Shown here one piece after another: positions 8,385 to 16,389 of a stretch of DNA of 25,176 nucleotides. Every line of letters begins with the position of its first letter. Position 1 is the first letter of the stretch. The notes beneath the pieces were generated by a model. It was not told the origin of the DNA. It did not search any database and worked only from the letters and a program-made list of their open reading frames with translations. The position numbers were made by a program, and so were the translations under genes. Location of the stretch: the NCBI GenBank assembly GCA_964503615.1, contig CAZDBA010000066.1, forward strand, positions 1 to 25,176, in the 5' to 3' direction. This DNA is from CAZDBA01 sp964503615. Its GTDB lineage: Bacteria; Planctomycetota; Planctomycetia; Pirellulales; Pirellulaceae.

Positions 8385-8727
8385 TAAATGGCAAAAGTTC
8401 TTGAATGACGAAACAATTTGTTGTGCACAGAGTTTAATACTATGGGTGAGCATAGCGAAAACCAGAATCCCAGACTCGGTGCAAATCCAAGCTGAAAAGT
8501 TTCGATCTGGTTTGCAAAACTCACCTCGGTGGCCTCAGCGGATTGTTGATTCGTTGATTACTGAGCGATTTTCAGGGTTGGAATGGTACGGTTTTTCCGT
8601 CTGTGAAGGTCTGAAGTGCTGGAAGGCCGATTTTAGTGGGCCATTTTCAAGCAGTATTCAACGGTGCGTTTTCTCTGCATTATTATTGTGAACTAATCGT
8701 ATTTGCTTCATTTTCACGGATTCAAAG
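8385..8727. other. Intergenic region without a supported gene
   Basis: This stretch of 343 bases separates the divergent tsaD and secretin-repeat genes. An open frame across it (up to 8691) starts inside tsaD and has no recognisable protein character, so it was not accepted. No RNA gene or terminator hairpin with a T-run was seen. Confidence 0.5.
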
Positions 8728-11700
8728 ATGAAATCTGGTATTAGAGCCTTTTTGATAACGGCGGTAATTTCTGTAGCTTGGAGCATGGATTGTGCTCATC
8801 TCTACGGAGCAACTCAAGCTCCTTCTCAGCAGAAGGCGGCTACGCAAGACTCGGTAGTCGACAATGGTGACCCGTTTCTGGAAAAGCAAAACCCTGAAGA
8901 AAAGCTGATCCAATTCGATTACAAACATTGTCCGTGGGATCGTGTTATCGAAGATTTCACAGAAGATACCGGATTGACGCTGCAGCCGTATTCAGACTAT
9001 CCAGACGGGGCTTTTACTCTTTTTGAGGAAACTGAATACACCGTTATGGAGGGGTTGGACAAGCTCAACTTTAACTTGGGCCTCAAGGGATATACTTTGA
9101 TCCGAAATGGGGAACAACTGTTCCTGGTTCAATTGCGCGAAATTAGTCCCTCAATGATCGAGACCGTGCCTTCTGAAGGTTTAGGCGAGCGTGGACTTTA
9201 CGAAACCATGCGTGTCCAGTTTGACTTGGACGGCTTGGACGCGGCTCAGATTCAAGATAGCGTGCGTGCGTTGATCACCAACCGCGACGACCAAAATGAG
9301 ATGGCTCATGTTCCTACTACAAATAGCCTCCGTGTGCGTGGCAAGGGATGGCAGTTGCGACTGATCGCAGGAATGATTGATAAAGCCAAGAATGGCAAAA
9401 ACGTTTTTGCAAGCTACGAAGCAAAATTCCTTCCACCTCAACAATTACTTTCGTTGGCCGGTCCGTTGTTTGGATTGGAAAAAGACAGTAGGGAAGTTAC
9501 ATTCGATGACAGCGTTTTGATGCGGTTAACATATGATCCATTGGGCAGCACAATTTCAGTCGTCAGTTCGCAGAAGCATATCAATCATGTCTTTAATTTG
9601 TTTTCGAAGTTCGATGTCGATCCGGACTTGGGAGAGCTAGGCCCCATCGCTCCAAAGGTAATGCGCTCCCATTTCGTAAACGGTGACAAAGATGTGGCTT
9701 TCCAAGTCATGCAAACGATGCTGGCTGGTCGCGACGTACGAATGGAGCAGGATGGAAAAACCGGTGATATTATTTTGCTGGGCACCGAAAAAGACCATGC
9801 TGATGCCAAGGGTTTTCTGGCCGTTTTGAACGAGAACAGAGGGATGAAGTTGATTCCTCTTCAGCACAAATCACAAGCCACCATGATCACGATGTTGCAG
9901 AAGATGTTTGGTCAAACGACCGATGTTGATGGCAACGTGACAGGGAGCGGACCGACTTACATTCCTGTCCCTGATTCAGATTCTTTGTTCGTCAGCGGAA
10001 CGCCTCAAGATGTTGCCACTGTTACAGCAGTGGTTGAGAGGTTGGATGTCCCTGCCAAGACATTGGGAGGAACTGAGGCTCTTGCAGCGACCTCTCGCTA
10101 CTTGCCCATGAGTGAATCGGAATCTGATCGGATGATTCAGCGATTCCCGCAGATCTATCCAATCCTCAATCGAGGAAACAAACTGAACATTGTGCTGCCG
10201 GAAGATCGGAAACTTGATCGCTCGGAAAAGCAGATGATGGATGACATGGAAGAGATGCTAAAAGCTGCACCTCAAGGTCAGACATTGCCCGGAATTCCAA
10301 CACCAGCGACTCCAGCCGGAAGCGGGACCAGAACTCCAGCTCCAACCGGAAGTGGGACCCGGATTCCGACACCAGCGACACCAGCTGGAAGTGGGACCAG
10401 AATTCCGACAGCTCCGGCTCCATCCGGAAGCGGCACCAAGAGTGGGAATGGCATGTCGGGTATGATGATGGATCAGTCCAGTGAAGAAGTCGATTTGTCT
10501 GCTTACCAGTTGGTTTCTTATAACCCGCAAGTGGGTGAGACGACTGACGACGAAGAAGATTCCGTTGATGAAGAAACAACCCGTCCCGGTTATGTGCCTG
10601 CTGAGCAACCTCAGTCGGTTCCTGGTAGTCCAATTACCATTTCAAAGGTTGACGGTGGATTGATAGTTCACTCAAAGGACCTAAGTGCTTTGGATGATAT
10701 CGTAAATCTGATGTACGACTTAACCGAGGAAACATCCGAGGCCGACTTGCCAGCGATCTTTTACATGCAGCACCGCAGACCCGAGTTCGCGAAAGCGTTG
10801 TTGGACCAGTTGTTGGGAATTGGCGGCGGAGGAGGAGCCGGCGGTGGAGGTGGTGGACTTGGCGGGCTTGTTGGTGGCGTAGTGGATAACGCTTTGGGAC
10901 CTGCTGGCGATCTTTTTGGTGGCCTGTTAGGTGGCGGACTGGGAGGTGGTGGCGGAGCAAGTGAATCTTCTTTGCTGGAAGGGTCCGTTACAACGCTCGT
11001 TGACAACAAACTACAAGCCCTCATCGTTCAAGGACACACTATCAACGACTACGAGTTGATTGTTCGATACATAGAATACATTGACCAGCCTGAACCACCT
11101 CACGATCCTGATTTTGTTGGCCAAATGTACACGATTCCTATTGTCTATCGTGATCCTGAACTGATTCGTGAGAAAATCCAGAATGCGCTCGCTGGCGAAG
11201 GTTTGGTTGGCCAAAGTAACATGGCCGCCGGGGGCGGTGGTGGCGGACAAGAGGCTGCGCAAGCTCAATTTGCACGAACCATGCAGCAGATGCTTGCTGG
11301 TGGCGGGAACGGCGGTGGTTCAAGCGTGGATACTTCAGCCGAAAGACCAACAATCGTTTTGGACGTTGATATGGAACGTCGAGCTTTGTTGGTGACAGGA
11401 CCTGAGTTTATTTACGAAAAGGTCCTTCAAATGGTACAGAAACTCGACCAAAAACTTGATTCGGGAAACCAAGAGTCAATTACGTTGCATGTTGAGGGAG
11501 TCCCACCTGAGATGTTGGCTCAATTTTTGCAAGAGATTTACCCAGGTCAGTTGACGATCGTATCAGGCACGGAAGAAGTTAACGGTGGCAACAGTTCAGA
11601 ATCCAATGGAAACCAGGAAGCGACAAGACAGCAACAAAGTCAACTGCAACAGCAGCAGCAACAGCTTCTTCAAGCCGCTCAAAGAGCCCGCCAACAGCAG

Positions 11701-11793
11701 CAAGGCGGACGCGGCGGTGGCCGAAATGGAGGCGGAGGCGGAGGAGGCCGTGGCGGCGGAGGCCGTGGTGCTGGAGGTCGAGGTGGCCGTTAA
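8728..11793 (+). CDS. Exported secretin-N-repeat protein without barrel
   Basis: The 1021-residue protein begins with a signal peptide (to about residue 28). An N0/STN-like domain lies at about 59-137. It is followed by several ring-building modules of the Secretin_N type, at about 158-220, 226-295, 310-366 and 371-440, with the typical ending 'vxGxxxxVxxVxxxVxxLD'. Residues around 520-575 are a Thr/Pro/Gly linker built from SGTRIPTP-type repeats, and long Gly tracts lie at about 690-750. Two more modules follow (LVDNKLQALIVQGH and MYTIPIVYRDPELIREKI). The beta-barrel secretin domain of GspD/PilQ is absent. The C terminus is Gln-rich and then an Arg/Gly-rich RGG-like tail. Periplasmic ring or scaffold function is inference. 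No general secretion pathway genes are adjacent. Confidence 0.8.
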   Translation: MKSGIRAFLITAVISVAWSMDCAHLYGATQAPSQQKAATQDSVVDNGDPFLEKQNPEEKLIQFDYKHCPWDRVIEDFTEDTGLTLQPYSDYPDGAFTLFEETEYTVMEGLDKLNFNLGLKGYTLIRNGEQLFLVQLREISPSMIETVPSEGLGERGLYETMRVQFDLDGLDAAQIQDSVRALITNRDDQNEMAHVPTTNSLRVRGKGWQLRLIAGMIDKAKNGKNVFASYEAKFLPPQQLLSLAGPLFGLEKDSREVTFDDSVLMRLTYDPLGSTISVVSSQKHINHVFNLFSKFDVDPDLGELGPIAPKVMRSHFVNGDKDVAFQVMQTMLAGRDVRMEQDGKTGDIILLGTEKDHADAKGFLAVLNENRGMKLIPLQHKSQATMITMLQKMFGQTTDVDGNVTGSGPTYIPVPDSDSLFVSGTPQDVATVTAVVERLDVPAKTLGGTEALAATSRYLPMSESESDRMIQRFPQIYPILNRGNKLNIVLPEDRKLDRSEKQMMDDMEEMLKAAPQGQTLPGIPTPATPAGSGTRTPAPTGSGTRIPTPATPAGSGTRIPTAPAPSGSGTKSGNGMSGMMMDQSSEEVDLSAYQLVSYNPQVGETTDDEEDSVDEETTRPGYVPAEQPQSVPGSPITISKVDGGLIVHSKDLSALDDIVNLMYDLTEETSEADLPAIFYMQHRRPEFAKALLDQLLGIGGGGGAGGGGGGLGGLVGGVVDNALGPAGDLFGGLLGGGLGGGGGASESSLLEGSVTTLVDNKLQALIVQGHTINDYELIVRYIEYIDQPEPPHDPDFVGQMYTIPIVYRDPELIREKIQNALAGEGLVGQSNMAAGGGGGGQEAAQAQFARTMQQMLAGGGNGGGSSVDTSAERPTIVLDVDMERRALLVTGPEFIYEKVLQMVQKLDQKLDSGNQESITLHVEGVPPEMLAQFLQEIYPGQLTIVSGTEEVNGGNSSESNGNQEATRQQQSQLQQQQQQLLQAAQRARQQQQGGRGGGRNGGGGGGGRGGGGRGAGGRGGR
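10300..10446 (+). repeat. Degenerate tandem repeats coding a Thr/Pro/Gly linker
   Basis: Within the secretin-repeat gene, units of about 30-39 bases carry the core GGAAGYGGGACC (Gly-Ser-Gly-Thr) and encode SGTRTPAPTG, SGTRIPTPATPAG and SGTRIPTAPAPSG in succession. The unit count may vary between strains by slippage, which is inference. Confidence 0.7.
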
Positions 11794-11841
11794 TCGGGAC
11801 AGCGTCGATTCACCCTTGGACCGAAAAACGACTTTGTTGTT

Positions 11842-11941
11842 NNNNNNNNNNNNNNNNNNNNNNNNNNNNNNNNNNNNNNNNNNNNNNNNNNNNNNNNNNN
11901 NNNNNNNNNNNNNNNNNNNNNNNNNNNNNNNNNNNNNNNNN
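11842..11941. other. Assembly gap (100 N)
   Basis: Exactly 100 unknown bases start 48 bases after the stop codon of the secretin-repeat gene. The round number implies a gap of unknown true length, so a terminator, small gene or repeat could be missing here. The flanks show no shared sequence. Confidence 0.95.
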
Positions 11942-12127
11942 CCACCTTTTCTCTTGAATTATTGAAATAAATAGCTGATTTCCCTAGTCACAAGCAAAGT
12001 TACCAATTTTTACGACCGTTCTTGAAGAAATTATGTAAGACGTATGACAGAAAGCCATCAAAGCTAAATAACTTTGACTCAACCGCTTCCTAGATTGAGT
12101 TTCACAATTTTTTTGGCAGATTTTCAA

Positions 12128-12871
12128 ATGGCAGATTCATATTGGTTCATCAAGAATTGTAATTTGTTTGAGCAAGTCAACCATGATGATATCAAATGGT
12201 TGGAGTCTCGCGCCAAGATGCGCAAATTGAAGCGGGGAGAGCCCGTTTATCTTCCGACACAGCTAGACAAGGTTGTCCTGTTGGTTGCGTCGGGACGGAT
12301 AAAGACTTGTCACGTTACGCCTGAGGGCAAGCAAGCGATCATTGCGTTTGTGGAACCGGGCGAGATTTTTGGCGAACTCGCACTTGTCGGCGGCAACTCA
12401 AAAGATGAGCATGCGGAAGCAACAGAAGCGACTACCTTGATTGCTATCGGCGTGAATGATCTGCAAGCTATTTTGCACAAGTATTCCAGCGTTTCGTTTG
12501 CCATTACCAAGCTGATCGGACACCGGCGACTTAAAATAGAGCGTCGCCTCAAGAATCTCCTGTTCCGAACTAACCGTGAACGGATCGTTCACTTGATCTT
12601 GGAATTGACGGAGACGTACGGTGAACAAACCGAAGACGGAATCAATTTGGGGATCAAATTATCCCATCAAGAGATTGCCAGCTTGATCGGGAGCACCAGA
12701 GAAACTGTGACAGTTGTGTTGGGTCAGATCCAGCAAGAGGGTAAAATCAAGACTGCCAGGAGGAGAATTGTTGTAAAAGATCTACAAGCTCTTGCTGCAG
12801 AAGTAAAGGAAGAGGTGAGAATGCCTAAAAACCAAACAGTTCAACCTCATGCGGCTGGAATCGGTTCTTAA
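12128..12871 (+). CDS. Crp/Fnr-family transcription regulator
   Basis: The 247-residue protein has a cyclic-nucleotide-binding-like beta barrel (about 13-125, with the FGELALVGG turn at 81-89), a long dimerisation helix (about 125-155), and a C-terminal winged helix with LSHQEIASLIGSTRETVTVVL (178-198) as the recognition region. The Arg-Ser that contacts cAMP phosphate in Crp is not present: the equivalent stretch reads DEHAEATEAT, so cAMP is an unlikely ligand. Only two cysteines are present, so an FNR-type iron-sulfur cluster is also unlikely. A TTG start 54 bases earlier would add 18 residues, but this ATG matches the usual domain boundary. The gene follows an assembly gap, so its promoter context is incomplete. 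Target genes are unknown. Confidence 0.88.
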   Translation: MADSYWFIKNCNLFEQVNHDDIKWLESRAKMRKLKRGEPVYLPTQLDKVVLLVASGRIKTCHVTPEGKQAIIAFVEPGEIFGELALVGGNSKDEHAEATEATTLIAIGVNDLQAILHKYSSVSFAITKLIGHRRLKIERRLKNLLFRTNRERIVHLILELTETYGEQTEDGINLGIKLSHQEIASLIGSTRETVTVVLGQIQQEGKIKTARRRIVVKDLQALAAEVKEEVRMPKNQTVQPHAAGIGS

Positions 12872-12940
12872 CCGCTGGCTGCTGTGTGAATTTACAGACA
12901 CTTGAGAAAAGAAAAATCGGGAATGTAATCGATTGAACTG

Positions 12941-12973
12941 CAAAGTTTTGGGTTTTAGGCGAGTATAATCGCC
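12941..12973 (+). promoter_or_regulatory. Possible promoter: TATAAT inside a small palindrome
   Basis: A perfect TATAAT (12964-12969) sits 40 bases before the next start codon, inside GGCGA-N6-TCGCC (12958-12973). The -35 region is poor (CAAAGT at the 17-base spacing), so activation or a different sigma factor would be needed. Function is inferred only. Confidence 0.3.
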
Positions 12974-13009
12974 TCTCAACAACCAACCTCCTCGATTATT
13001 CTTGTTTGA

Positions 13010-13396
13010 ATGAAAGCTCCCAACAAAACTCAGCTTTGGGAAAAATGCCGGCCCGGTTCAATTTCCAAAGCAATCGAGCGTAAGGAGTTGGTGCGCAAAA
13101 GAAATTTTGTGACCAACATCAGTTCTTACATCGTTACCATTGCTGCTATCACGACTTTGGTTCTGGTTTTTTTCCTGACCTCAGGCATGCAGCATTCAAC
13201 CTCAACCGAATTTGAATTACCAAGTACGAAAGCTTGTTCTTCAACTTCGATCGGGTGTGAAGAGGTCCGGGAGCTGCTGTCCGATTTTTCGAATCGAAGG
13301 ATCTGTAATCGGGAACTGTTCCAAGAAGTAAGAGAGCACCTGAGAAAGTGTAATTGTTGTAAGACGCAGTACTATGTGCTGCGAGGTCGGAATTAA
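13010..13396 (+). CDS. Small membrane protein with anti-sigma-type zinc motif
   Basis: The 128-residue protein has a basic N terminus (residues 16-32, KAIERKELVRKRNF), one membrane helix at about 36-58, and a C-terminal segment with Cys83, His110, Cys114 and Cys117. The spacing C-x26-H-x3-C-x2-C is the ZAS (zinc-binding anti-sigma) pattern known from RsrA-type anti-sigma factors (zf-HC2 family). In known membrane anti-sigma factors the zinc domain precedes the helix and is cytosolic. Here it follows the helix, and the basic N terminus suggests it might face the periplasm. No sigma factor gene is next to it. A perfect -10 box lies 40 bases upstream. The domain call rests on four residues and spacing only, so function is tentative. 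Confidence 0.6.
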   Translation: MKAPNKTQLWEKCRPGSISKAIERKELVRKRNFVTNISSYIVTIAAITTLVLVFFLTSGMQHSTSTEFELPSTKACSSTSIGCEEVRELLSDFSNRRICNRELFQEVREHLRKCNCCKTQYYVLRGRN

Positions 13397-13792
13397 GGTA
13401 CTCGATAAGCCGTCAAGGGACTCGATAAGCCGTCTGGCATGCAGATTGAACGACTCCGACTCATCACCCTTCTTGCGCCATTGTAAAAGTGTTTTGGCAC
13501 CTGAAGTCGCAAAGCCAGCCCTTCTGAGTTGCGCAAATAAACTCCAATCTCACTTGGTCATGTTGCCAGACGATTGAGATCGGTTCTGCTCAGATTTAAT
13601 TCTGCTCAAAATGGGCAATCCACGAGTACCACTGACTCCGGTTGTAGGAGTTTTTCTTGACATTTCTTCCAAAGACCGGGGCAAATTAAGCAATGATCCT
13701 CGTGTTCAATCTGCTTGAGGGGTTAAAATCGAATACCATCGCAGTTATCCGCTGTTACTTGTTGGTTTTACCTCACCTCGATCGCTAAATTT
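13397..13792. other. Intergenic region with a direct repeat
   Basis: This 396-base stretch has no supported gene. Just after the preceding stop codon a 15-base sequence, ACTCGATAAGCCGTC, occurs twice (13400-13414, 13420-13434). A TTGACA at 13657-13662 lacks a good -10 box at 16-18 bases. The promoter of the next gene is presumably here. Confidence 0.5.
13400..13434. repeat. 15-base direct repeat, 20-base period
   Basis: ACTCGATAAGCCGTC occurs twice, perfectly, with five bases between the copies, three bases after the stop codon of the zinc-motif protein. The cause may be slippage; a binding-site role is not shown. Confidence 0.75.
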
Positions 13793-14872
13793 ATGAAACG
13801 TATATTCGTCTCAGGCTGCTATGACATTATTCACGCGGGTCACTTGCAGTTTTTTGAAGAAGCCCGTGCATTAGGTGATCACCTCACTGTCTGCTTTGCC
13901 TCTGAGGATGTGCTTTGGCATCACAAGCAGCGTCGTCCTTCTATTCCTGATGAACACAAAAAAGCAGTCTTGGAGGGATTCACGGTTGTTGATGAAGTCG
14001 TTATCGGTGTCGACAAAGATCACGGTTTGGACTTTAAGACTTACTTCCTTCAGTTCAAACCGGACATGCTGGTCGTGACCGAAGACGATCTCTACGCCGA
14101 TGTAAAAAAAGAGCTTTGCGCGCAAGTCGGAGCGACGTACCACGTGCTGGCGAAAACGCCGCCAAAATTCGCACCCGTTTCGTCATCTGGAATTGTGAAG
14201 TGGGTAAAAGCGCCGACCGAAGCTCCGTTACGCGTTGATTTTGCGGGCGGTTGGTTGGATGTACCTCGTCACAGTCGGCAAGGAGCATACGTTGTTAACT
14301 GCTCGATTTCGCCGACGGTCAGCTTGCGGGATTGGAATTATGAAAAGCGTTCTGGTTTGGGCGGTAGCGGAGCTTGGGCTTTGCTAAACGGAGAGAACGG
14401 AGTGGAAGCGGAACTTAATTTGGGAGTGGGCTGGCAGGACCCTGCTGTTATTCGCGAGTCCGGTTTGTGCGTTTGGAAAAGTGGACACATGCCCGTTCTG
14501 CATTTTAAGCGTGGCGGTGACATGCTTGAGGGTAGGATGGCCATCCTGTGGACCGCGATGGAGCACGATACGCCAAGCAACTCCGATTTGGATCGCGACT
14601 ACGACTTGATCGAAAAAGCCAGCCACATTGCCAAAGAAGCAGTTTTGAAGGAAGACTTCGAAAAACTCTGCGAGGCTGTTTTGATTTCCTACCAAGCACA
14701 GTTGGCCGAAGGGATGGAATCACTTCCAGTGATCGAAGGTGCAAGTGCTCAGAAGTATTGTGGTGGCGGACACGGAGGGTACGCTCTCTACATGTTCGCT
14801 GATTCAACGACCCGCGATGCAGCGGTCAAAGCGGATGACCGAATGCGCCCCATCGAACCGTTCTGTCGATAA
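13793..14872 (+). CDS. Cytidylyltransferase fused to GHMP-kinase-like domain
   Basis: The 359-residue protein has an N-terminal nucleotidyltransferase of the cytidylyltransferase-like type (FVSGCYDIIHAGH with the HxGH motif His14-Ala-Gly-His17, VVTEDDLYADVKKE, and a PVSSSGIV segment at 128-135 in place of the usual ISTT-type motif). From about residue 141 it has GHMP-kinase-like features: APLRVDFAGGWLDVP (144-158), a GLGGSGA loop (188-194) like the phosphate-binding GLGSSSA, and a C-terminal CGGGHGGYALYMF (323-335). The C-terminal part is about 215 residues, shorter than a normal GHMP kinase of 300 or more, so it may be reduced. The closest known pathway idea is sugar phosphorylation plus nucleotide activation, as in heptose or fucose salvage (HddA or FKP). 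The actual substrate is unknown. Confidence 0.75.
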   Translation: MKRIFVSGCYDIIHAGHLQFFEEARALGDHLTVCFASEDVLWHHKQRRPSIPDEHKKAVLEGFTVVDEVVIGVDKDHGLDFKTYFLQFKPDMLVVTEDDLYADVKKELCAQVGATYHVLAKTPPKFAPVSSSGIVKWVKAPTEAPLRVDFAGGWLDVPRHSRQGAYVVNCSISPTVSLRDWNYEKRSGLGGSGAWALLNGENGVEAELNLGVGWQDPAVIRESGLCVWKSGHMPVLHFKRGGDMLEGRMAILWTAMEHDTPSNSDLDRDYDLIEKASHIAKEAVLKEDFEKLCEAVLISYQAQLAEGMESLPVIEGASAQKYCGGGHGGYALYMFADSTTRDAAVKADDRMRPIEPFCR

Positions 14873-14896
14873 GCTATCTACATGGCAATAGGGTAG

Positions 14897-14916
14897 CCGG
14901 AGTCGCCAGACTTCGG
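14897..14916. repeat. REP-like hairpin between convergent genes
   Basis: CCGGAGTC-GCCA-GACTTCGG forms an 8-base-pair stem (one G-T pair) with a tetraloop. It lies between the 3' ends of two convergent genes, has no T-run, and resembles dispersed 'gtagccggagtcgccagacttcgg' repeats that I recall from planctomycete genomes (unverified). Confidence 0.55.
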
Positions 14917-15022
14917 GGCGTGGCTATCTAAGGCTAAGGCCTGAACTCTGGTGAGCCCAGCGGAATTTGGCTCCCGCAATCAACGCTCCCATGTCCAGTG
15001 CCATGACGCGCTTATTGCCCAG

Positions 15023-16303
15023 TTACGAAGCCGATTCCTGATCGTTCGTTTCCTCGCTGAATTTCTTCAATCGGATCTCGAACGCAGTGTGGTTCGAGTT
15101 CTGATCAACGCTCAACGTCCCTCCATTGCTTTCCATCAGGGATTTTGAAACGCTTAAACCAAGCCCGGTTCCCTTGCCTGGTTCTTTTGTCGTGAAGAAC
15201 GGTTGAAAGACCTGTTCGGCCACAGATTGACTCAGCCCATCCCCCGAGTCGGTTACTCTTATCGAAACAAAATCCCGAGAGTCTGAAGTGGAGATTTCGA
15301 CCCATTTTTCGTCTTTCGATTCGATCGCATCAAAAGAGTTATTCAACAGATTCAAAAGAACCTGAGAGATCTCAACCGGGCGTCCCAATACGTAATGGTC
15401 TGGCTCGTTGCCTTGAGACCATCTTGTTTCTATGCGGGCTTTTTGGAACCTCGCTTGGCAGAGTGTTAACGTTTCATCGATGGTTTTGTTTACTGAAAAT
15501 GATACCGGTTGGTCGTTGTCAGTTTTTCTGGAAATCCTTGTGAGCCCGGCAAGGATCTTGGATATTCTTTCACTTACGTTTTGCACCGTCTGGTTAAGCT
15601 CTTGGGCGTTAGCCAAATCCGGATTCTCTTGTTCAAGAGCGTTCTCAAGCAATTCCGAGGTCGAGTAAATAACAGCAAGCGGATTGTTAATCTCATGTGC
15701 GATTCCCCCCGCCATTTCCCCAAGTGCGGACAGGCGGCTCTCCCGCATAAGCTTGTCCCGATACTCTGCATTGCGGGCGTGGCTGAGCTTGAGCAGGCAA
15801 ACCATCTCCACAAAAAACAGGTTGACCATCAAGATCACCATGCAGATAAGAAAAACGTGTCCCGTGGTTAAAGGCTTATCCAAATATCCGTTTGCAAGTA
15901 TCAGTGGCAAAAACCACAAAGGAATCAGTACGTAGGAAAGTTTTCGACTATCGGAAAACGCGTAAAGTAAAACGCTGCTAAAAATGCTGTGAACCAACAG
16001 AGGTAGCCAAAACGGAGAGAAGGGGCCATCTGTCCAGATCAACAGGGAAACTGCCACCGGCACCGCAAAGACCGTCGAGCGAAAGAGTTCGACTGCCAAC
16101 GGGTTCGAAGCACATGTTGAAACCCGAGAGATACCTAAATTCAGAACCGTCCAAACACAGACCCCCACGGCCCCAAACGTTCTCATGTGCCCCAGATAGG
16201 CCAGTACACACGCTCCCAAAGAAACGGCGATTGCGGCAATAGCGAACGAGATGTCGAGCCTTCTTAGAATCGTGGCATGATCATCTAGAAGTTGGGAACG
16301 CAT
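15023..16303 (-). CDS. Membrane-bound sensor histidine kinase
   Basis: The 426-residue kinase has about six membrane helices in residues 15-175, with no large periplasmic sensor, so it probably senses a membrane-borne or internal signal. A HisKA dimerisation domain follows, with the phospho-acceptor His203 in GEMAGGIAHEINNPLAV. The catalytic ATPase domain has the N-box VLLNLLNNSFDAI (316-328), the G1 box VTDSGDG (350-356), an F-box-type QVFQPFFTT, and the G2 box GKGTGLGL (376-383). It autophosphorylates on histidine and passes the phosphate to a response regulator. No regulator is adjacent, so it is an orphan kinase. The ATG is preferred to a TTG two codons earlier. No strong ribosome binding site was seen. 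Confidence 0.92.
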   Translation of the reverse strand: MRSQLLDDHATILRRLDISFAIAAIAVSLGACVLAYLGHMRTFGAVGVCVWTVLNLGISRVSTCASNPLAVELFRSTVFAVPVAVSLLIWTDGPFSPFWLPLLVHSIFSSVLLYAFSDSRKLSYVLIPLWFLPLILANGYLDKPLTTGHVFLICMVILMVNLFFVEMVCLLKLSHARNAEYRDKLMRESRLSALGEMAGGIAHEINNPLAVIYSTSELLENALEQENPDLANAQELNQTVQNVSERISKILAGLTRISRKTDNDQPVSFSVNKTIDETLTLCQARFQKARIETRWSQGNEPDHYVLGRPVEISQVLLNLLNNSFDAIESKDEKWVEISTSDSRDFVSIRVTDSGDGLSQSVAEQVFQPFFTTKEPGKGTGLGLSVSKSLMESNGGTLSVDQNSNHTAFEIRLKKFSEETNDQESAS

Positions 16304-16389
16304 GGACAAATCATATCAGTAGCTTTCCACACTGCAAATCGATCTGTTAATGCTGGACTTTATCGGACGATCTCTGCGAATGAAACAGT

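Noticed and set aside
8266..8691. 141-codon plus-strand frame across the tsaD start
   Set aside because: It begins inside tsaD antisense and shows no recognisable domain or codon bias.
8728..11793. Type II or type IV pilus secretin
   Set aside because: The secretin barrel domain is missing and no secretion or pilus genes are adjacent.
13374..13577. 67-codon frame overlapping the end of the zinc-motif gene
   Set aside because: It overlaps the real gene in another frame, includes the direct repeat and has no protein-like features.
13657..13690. TTGACA as promoter of the fusion enzyme
   Set aside because: No acceptable -10 box at 16-18 bases, so it was only mentioned in the intergenic entry.
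16085..16115. GGTTCGA-like sequence as tRNA T-arm
   Set aside because: It lies inside the histidine kinase gene and no cloverleaf can be drawn around it.
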